Positions 59,929 to 64,000 of a DNA stretch of 64,000 nucleotides are shown here, piece by piece. The DNA is from Nitrosopumilus sp. b3 (GTDB taxonomy: Archaea > Thermoproteota > Nitrososphaeria > Nitrososphaerales > Nitrosopumilaceae). Within the stretch, counting starts at the first letter, position 1; each line of letters begins with the position of its first letter. The notes beneath the pieces are model-generated. The model was not told the origin of the DNA, made no database searches, and saw only the letters and a list, made by a program, of their open reading frames with translations. The position numbers and the translations under genes were made by a program. The stretch lies in contig NZ_MU078698.1 in the NCBI RefSeq assembly GCF_014078525.1, positions 1 to 64,000 on the forward strand, written 5' to 3'.

Positions 59929-59949
59929 TGCAAATATTTTATTAAAAAT
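59929..59949 (+). repeat. 21-bp dispersed repeat, copy 2
   Basis: Same sequence as 52653-52673. It lies 80 bp beyond the stop of the Cys-rich gene at 60029-60154. A partial third version (TTTTATTAAAAATATG) occurs near 59867. Confidence 0.6.
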
Positions 59950-60028
59950 GAGGCATCAAACTAAAACTTCAATATCATTTCATAGGTTTTATTCTTCGTT
60001 GGTAAAATGAGGATTCTTCGTGGGTAAA

Positions 60029-60154
60029 TTAAGAATTAATTGTTTTCCAACAACAACATTCATCCCAAGTACAATTAGGACAATTTTTAGGAGATTTACT
60101 TGCTTTACATTCAGAAGGAAGACATCCACAATCAGCACATTTTACTTGAAACAT
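60029..60154 (-). CDS. 41-residue Cys-rich microprotein (last gene of three)
   Basis: ATG at 60152-60154 shares one base with the TGA of the membrane-protein gene (TGATG), so translation is coupled. TAA at 60029-60031. Nine cysteines in MFQVKCADCGCLPSEC, then NCPNCTWDECCCW; almost one residue in four is Cys. Comparable to metallothionein-like metal-binding peptides. No signal peptide. Family not recognised. Confidence 0.68.
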   Translation of the reverse strand: MFQVKCADCGCLPSECKASKSPKNCPNCTWDECCCWKTINS

Positions 60155-60669
60155 CAAGGATTTATCATACCGTCATTATTCAAATTTACTTTGCACCCTT
60201 TTGTTATTCCCTTAATCATGACAAAGTATGTGCCAGACAATATTGCTATGGCAAGTAATCTAATTGGAATCTCATATTCTGTTAGGAAGGATAGAGATGT
60301 AGCACCTGCAACTCCAAATGTGGAGATTATGGTAAATCCTATTTGTCCACAACTAGTACAGATTCCTGCCCCCACACCAATAACAGAACCAACTATTCCG
60401 GTCCCAGTTTTCTTAGAATTTGCTTTTATGGTTCTCATTTGAAAAACAGCTAAACTAGTTACTAATGCAACAAGTCCTGAAACTATTATGATTAAAACAA
60501 AACTTAGAATCCAATCTACTGGAAGCTGAAATGCAAAAAAGGGTTCAAAGAATAAAAAGTCTCTAGCAGATAACATGAATATGAAAAGAATTGAGAACAA
60601 AGAAGCAGAAATTATCCAAGAAGAAATATCTGAGTAAACTAGTTTGAGGGTTTGTTTATGCAAAATCAT
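60154..60669 (-). CDS. polytopic membrane protein with CTSCG motif
   Basis: About 171 aa with five to six spans (SWIISASLFSILFIFML, WILSFVLIIIVSGLVALV, GIVGSVIGVGAGICTSCG, FTIISTFGVAGATSLSFL, IRLLAIAILSGTYFVMI). The CTSCGQIG motif lies inside or next to a span, as in small membrane proteins thought to move metals or thiol compounds; this is inference. ATG 60669 is preferred; a GTG at 60672 is possible. It starts 6-8 bp after the upstream Cys-rich ORF and ends overlapping the downstream one. Confidence 0.8.
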   Translation of the reverse strand: MILHKQTLKLVYSDISSWIISASLFSILFIFMLSARDFLFFEPFFAFQLPVDWILSFVLIIIVSGLVALVTSLAVFQMRTIKANSKKTGTGIVGSVIGVGAGICTSCGQIGFTIISTFGVAGATSLSFLTEYEIPIRLLAIAILSGTYFVMIKGITKGCKVNLNNDGMINP

Positions 60670-60674
60670 CACAT

Positions 60675-60794
60675 CTAACAGCTACAGTTACTACTATTAC
60701 ACTTTTTAGGATTACAAATTTTACAATCTAAGAGACATTTGTATTCAGGACAACAATAGCAGAATTGCTTCTTTTTAGATATCAATATTTTCAA
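60675..60794 (-). CDS. 39-residue Cys-rich microprotein (first gene of three)
   Basis: TTG at 60792-60794 follows GGAGATG (ribosome-binding type sequence) by a few bases; TAG at 60675-60677. Cysteines: FCYCCPEYKCLLDCKIC, then KKCNSSNCSC: ten Cys in 39 residues and many Lys. The stop lies just before the start of the membrane-protein gene, so the three genes form one minus-strand transcript. No homologue known to me. Confidence 0.62.
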   Translation of the reverse strand: MKILISKKKQFCYCCPEYKCLLDCKICNPKKCNSSNCSC

Positions 60795-60838
60795 AACATC
60801 TCCAAATCAGAATAGGGTTTTTCTAGATTAGTCATTTC

Positions 60839-61336
60839 TTATTTTACTATGGTTACCGGAGCTTTTGCTGCATGTAAAACAAAATTTGATGTGCTTCCAA
60901 AAAACAATCCTTTAGGAAATCCCATTCCTCTAGCACCAATTACAATATGAACAATTTTGTTGGCATTGCTATTTGCAAATGTAACTAAATCATGACCAGC
61001 ATTATATCCTTTAAGCACAACCCCTTCAAAATCAATATCATTTTTTGTTACTAATTTTTTGGCATCTTTGATAATTTCTTTTGCATTTTTTGGCCATTTT
61101 TTTTCTGGAATTTTTGAAGGGTTTTCTTTAGCAAATGCTGTATATTTTGTTATGCTATGTATTCCAATAATACATGCATTCATTTTTGTTGCCATGGAAA
61201 TTGCTACTTTTAAGCCTTTGATGGAATTTTTTGAACCATCAAGACAAACCATGATTCTCTTACCCATACAAACTTGCATCCCATTTTTATCTTTTATAGG
61301 CATAAAACAATTCCTCTTTCTGAGAATCATGATCAT
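60839..61336 (-). CDS. universal stress protein (UspA family)
   Basis: About 154-165 aa Usp domain. RIMVCLDGSKNSIKGLKVAI starts the fold and HIVIGARGMGFPKGLFFGSTSNFVL gives the ATP-binding signature. The start is unclear: Met12 or Met23 of the open frame are both better placed than 61336. It precedes the three-gene Cys-rich cluster on the same strand by about 45 bp and may be co-transcribed with it. Confidence 0.92.
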   Translation of the reverse strand: MIMILRKRNCFMPIKDKNGMQVCMGKRIMVCLDGSKNSIKGLKVAISMATKMNACIIGIHSITKYTAFAKENPSKIPEKKWPKNAKEIIKDAKKLVTKNDIDFEGVVLKGYNAGHDLVTFANSNANKIVHIVIGARGMGFPKGLFFGSTSNFVLHAAKAPVTIVK

Positions 61337-61392
61337 TTTAATTCAAATTTGAGAAATTCTTTGTATGGCTTTTAAAAATATTCTAGTATCTT

Positions 61393-61482
61393 ATGATGCA
61401 ACAAATGCATGGTATAATGATGAATGATTCTCAACACATGAACCAAATGATGTATTCTATAGAGTTTTGTCATATTGGTTAA
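61393..61482 (+). CDS. 29-residue Met/His-rich micro-ORF
   Basis: ATG 61393, TAA 61480-61482. Contains eight Met and three His in clusters such as MMQQMHGIMMND and QHMNQMMY, a composition typical of copper-binding segments of copper-resistance proteins. It might be a small Cu chaperone-like peptide or the remnant of a larger protein. No clear ribosome-binding site; TTTAAAAATA lies about 15 bp upstream. Its 3' end overlaps one of the 16-bp inverted sequences. Confidence 0.4.
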   Translation: MMQQMHGIMMNDSQHMNQMMYSIEFCHIG

Positions 61483-61490
61483 ACACTCTC
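61475..61490 (-). repeat. 16-bp sequence with inverted copy at 52548-52563
   Basis: Reverse complement of GAGAGTGTTTAACCAA at 52548. It overlaps the end of the Met-rich ORF. Significance is doubtful. Confidence 0.4.
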
Positions 61491-61529
61491 CACTTTTGTT
61501 TATATAGAAAAATTAATTCTAAAAATAAA

Positions 61530-62441
61530 TTAGGTACATAAAACTAACTCTAAATTCTTAAAATTTTCTTCAAATCTTTCCAAGTATGTTTTTTCTTTAT
61601 CTTGAATCTCTAATGGTGAAAGAATCAATACTTTACCATTAATTTCATCTGCAATTATTTGAGACATTTTTGGATTAACATATTCTTCTGTAAAAATTAT
61701 TTTAATATCTAGATTTTTGGCCAAATTAATAACTTCTTCAATATCTTGAATGGTAGGTTCCATTATTGGATCAGATGATTTGAGCACGGTATATTGATTT
61801 AATTCATAATCCTTTGCAAAATAAGTAAAAGCATCATGAAAAGCAATGAAATCTCGTTTTGTGCATTCTTCTAACCTATCTTTAATTTTTGTATCAATAA
61901 CGTTAATTTTTTGTAAATAAGATTCAGAATTTTTTTTATAAAATTGTAAATTTTGAGGATCTCTTTTTATCAATTCAGCAGTAATGTTTTGAACCTGTTT
62001 TTTCATAGAATTTGGATTTAACCAAATATGGGGATCATAGGATATAGTTTGGGATTTAGATTCTGTTTTAATTATGGGTTTTATCCCAACGCTTGAATCG
62101 ACTATGGACAAATTTTTAAAATTACTTAAATCCCTTACCCATTCCTCGAATCCCAATCCGTTGATTACAACAAAATCTACTTGATTCATTTTTTGAATGT
62201 CTTTAATGGTAGGCTCCCAATCATGAGGTTCTATTCCAGGTGGGACCAGAACTTCCACATCAACTTTGTCTCCTCCTATCATTTTTGTAAATTCATACAA
62301 TGGATAAAATGATGTCAAAACTTGTAATTTTGTTTTTTCTGTTGGTACTGTAAAGTTTTCTTCTGAATCATTCATTACATAAAAAGAGATGAGAGGGATT
62401 ACAATTATTATTAGTATGGTGGCAACCTTTGTTTGTTTCAT
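61530..62441 (-). CDS. ZnuA-like metal ABC transporter substrate-binding protein
   Basis: 303 aa exported protein of the cluster A-I metal-binding family (ZnuA/TroA/PsaA). N-terminal signal anchor (VATILIIIVIPLISFYV). Metal ligands seen: His73 in GIEPHDWEP, His138 in DPHIWLNP, His202 in FHDAFTYFA. The fourth acidic ligand normally in a DPL motif near residue 276 is SPLE here. A His-rich loop typical of zinc importers is missing, so Mn or another metal is possible. No permease or ATPase gene is in the window. Confidence 0.88.
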   Translation of the reverse strand: MKQTKVATILIIIVIPLISFYVMNDSEENFTVPTEKTKLQVLTSFYPLYEFTKMIGGDKVDVEVLVPPGIEPHDWEPTIKDIQKMNQVDFVVINGLGFEEWVRDLSNFKNLSIVDSSVGIKPIIKTESKSQTISYDPHIWLNPNSMKKQVQNITAELIKRDPQNLQFYKKNSESYLQKINVIDTKIKDRLEECTKRDFIAFHDAFTYFAKDYELNQYTVLKSSDPIMEPTIQDIEEVINLAKNLDIKIIFTEEYVNPKMSQIIADEINGKVLILSPLEIQDKEKTYLERFEENFKNLELVLCT

Positions 62442-62554
62442 TTATCTATAATTAAATCATCTTCAAATCAACCTTTTGATTTACAATTGTAAAATATTTG
62501 AAATTTTTTAAGTAACAATAAATAAAAAATATTCATAATAACAAATGTATTCTA

Positions 62555-63085
62555 ATGTCAAAAAATAGATGGGTAATTGTTATTGCAAGTATTGTTTTAG
62601 GTACTTTACAAATTGAAATTATGTATGATTGCTCATTACAAGAAAGAAATTTTAATATTTTGAGTTGTACTGAAATTGTTGACATTCCGTCATACATTCA
62701 AGATATTGCAACATTATCAATAGACTCTGATAGCACTACAATAGTAATTGATGTGGAAATTGCAGACGATCTTCAAGAACAAATCATAGGATTGATGTTT
62801 AGATCTAGTTTAGATTGGAATGATGGTATGTTATTCGTATATGAGAGTGAAAAAAAACGTTCATTTTGGATGAAAAATACACTAATCCCTTTAGATTTGT
62901 TGTTTGTTGATACAAACTTTAGAATAATCGACATAAAAGAAAATGTACAACCTTGTTTATCTGATCCTTGTCCAAATTATGTATCTAATATTGCTGCAAA
63001 ATATGTCTTGGAAGTTAATGCGGGATTTACCAATATGAATAATATCAAAGTTGGAGATTTAGTAATGTGGAATCCTAAAACATAA
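62555..63085 (+). CDS. DUF192 family exported protein
   Basis: 176 aa: an N-terminal signal anchor (WVIVIASIVLGTLQIEIM) and a DUF192 domain with QIIGLMFRSSLDWNDGMLFVYE, FWMKNTLIPLDLLFVD and KYVLEVNAGF. The domain is a small beta-barrel of unknown function common in exported proteins. Two Cys in PCLSDPCPNY are extra. Divergent from ZnuA, 113 bp apart, convergent with the rhodanese gene. Confidence 0.9.
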   Translation: MSKNRWVIVIASIVLGTLQIEIMYDCSLQERNFNILSCTEIVDIPSYIQDIATLSIDSDSTTIVIDVEIADDLQEQIIGLMFRSSLDWNDGMLFVYESEKKRSFWMKNTLIPLDLLFVDTNFRIIDIKENVQPCLSDPCPNYVSNIAAKYVLEVNAGFTNMNNIKVGDLVMWNPKT

Positions 63086-63098
63086 AAAAATTGTTAGT

Positions 63099-63947
63099 TT
63101 ATTTTTCCACAGGATTTCCTATCATGTTGCCCCATTCAGTCCAAGAACCATCATAGTTTCGAACCTGGGGATATCCAAGTAGGTATTTTAGAACAAACCA
63201 GCTATGAGAAGATCTTTCTCCAATTCTACAATAACAAATCACATCTTTATCAGGAGTAACACCTTTTGGCTCATAGTTTTGTCTTAGCTCTTCAACTGCT
63301 TTGAAGGTTCCATCAGCATCATTGACTACAGTTGCCCATGGAATATTATTTGCTCCAGGAATATGCCCACCTCTTTGTGCATGTTCCATCGGATATTCTG
63401 GCGGAGCTGTAATTTGACCAGTAAATTCTGCAGGAGATCTAACATCAACCATTACAGTATCTTCTTTATCTAATGCACGACTTACATCAAATAGATAAGC
63501 TCTTAGTCCTTCATCTGGAGGTTGTGCAACATAGTTTGTTGGAGATAATTGTGGTTCATCAGTAGTGTAATCTTTATTTTCTAATTCCCATTTCTTTCTT
63601 CCACCATTCATGATTTTGAGATTCTCATGGCCATAAATTTTGAAAACCCAAAAAACAAATGCTGCAAACCAGTTGTTAAAATCACCATATAGAATTACTT
63701 CAGTATCTGCAGTTATTCCGTTTTTAGCCATTAAAGCCTCAAATTGTTTTTTATTGATTATATCTCTTGTAACAGGATCATTAATGTCACGTTTCCACCA
63801 AATCAGAGTTGCATCTTTAATGTGACCCTTTTGATATCCATTAACGGGATCATAGTCAACTTCTACTAATTTTCTATTTTCATTTGGGGGGTTTTGTGAT
63901 ACCCATTCAGTATCAACTAAAACTTCAGGATGGGCGTAATTAACCAT
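63099..63947 (-). CDS. thiosulfate/3-mercaptopyruvate sulfurtransferase (two rhodanese domains)
   Basis: About 282 aa. N-terminal inactive rhodanese domain (HPEVLVDTEWVSQNP, DATLIWWKRDIND) and C-terminal active domain with the loop CYCRIGERSS, where Cys243 (in the numbering from the first Met) lies in the CRxGxR form of thiosulfate sulfurtransferases. Also VMVDVRSPAEFTG and HIPGANNIPW. Met4 of the open frame (ATG 63945-63947, MVNYAHPE) is preferred. Last gene before the window end. Confidence 0.94.
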   Translation of the reverse strand: MVNYAHPEVLVDTEWVSQNPPNENRKLVEVDYDPVNGYQKGHIKDATLIWWKRDINDPVTRDIINKKQFEALMAKNGITADTEVILYGDFNNWFAAFVFWVFKIYGHENLKIMNGGRKKWELENKDYTTDEPQLSPTNYVAQPPDEGLRAYLFDVSRALDKEDTVMVDVRSPAEFTGQITAPPEYPMEHAQRGGHIPGANNIPWATVVNDADGTFKAVEELRQNYEPKGVTPDKDVICYCRIGERSSHSWFVLKYLLGYPQVRNYDGSWTEWGNMIGNPVEK

Positions 63948-64000
63948 AAAGAACATCAGATTTTATGATATTTAGTTTTTACACTTTACAATTACAAAAA

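Noticed and set aside
52548-61490. Composite transposon bounded by the 16-bp inverted sequences
   Set aside because: No transposase, no target-site duplication, and one exact 16-bp match is near chance level in AT-rich sequence of this size.

Overview
The window reads as an AT-rich genome segment of an ammonia-oxidising archaeon of the Nitrososphaerota (Thaumarchaeota), most likely Nitrosopumilus or a close relative. The evidence is an archaeal histone, archaeal PheS/PheT, TrpS and ValS, aIF2-beta, RIO1 and KH proteins next to topoisomerase VI, KEOPS/Sua5/THUMP tRNA-modification genes, type-1 copper proteins, many short wHTH and zinc-ribbon proteins, and frequent TTG/GTG starts with very short leaders. 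No ammonia-oxidation or carbon-fixation operon is in view, so the genus is inference.

Region 1 (1-48.1 kb) is dense core genome. It holds a truncated gene at the left edge, trpS, pheS-pheT, an unassigned structured RNA, aconitase, the PLP synthase pair pdxS-pdxT, two secreted repeat proteins, valS, a PTPS-like fusion beside a pterin dehydratase, purB, rtcB with two overlapping partners, uS11, thiL and a phosphohexomutase. Then come an AIPR-family gene, a cupredoxin, a histone, a TatD protein, eS17, a beta-grasp-Cgi121 fusion facing a THUMP-Sua5 pair, purA, pyrF, a NUDIX gene with uppS, and a block of aIF2-beta, DUF424, RIO1, KH, top6B and top6A. Three tRNA genes (Trp-CCA, Thr-CGT, Cys-GCA) lie in this part.

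Region 2 (about 48.6-64 kb) looks like an accessory region. It opens with a tyrosine-recombinase-like integrase carrying a coiled-coil tail, followed by a cluster of short TGAGGA-type repeats and a divergent pair formed by a DUF5131 three-Cys protein and its partner TcmP. After that come long gene-poor gaps, a cupredoxin gene split by a frameshift, two divergent CBS-like paralogues, a histidine kinase cut by one in-frame TAG, and a metal-themed end: two tiny Cys-rich proteins flanking a membrane protein with a CTSCG motif, a Met/His-rich micro-ORF, a ZnuA-like metal-binding lipoprotein/exported protein, a DUF192 protein and a two-domain rhodanese.

The strongest candidates for something undescribed are the Cys-rich peptide / membrane protein / Cys-rich peptide operon (60.0-60.8 kb), the beta-grasp-Cgi121 fusion (32.8 kb), the nuclease-like-PTPS fusion (16.2 kb), the structured RNA at 5.13-5.33 kb, and the DUF5131-TcmP pair next to the integrase and its repeats. 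All functional calls are from reading the sequence; no database search was run.
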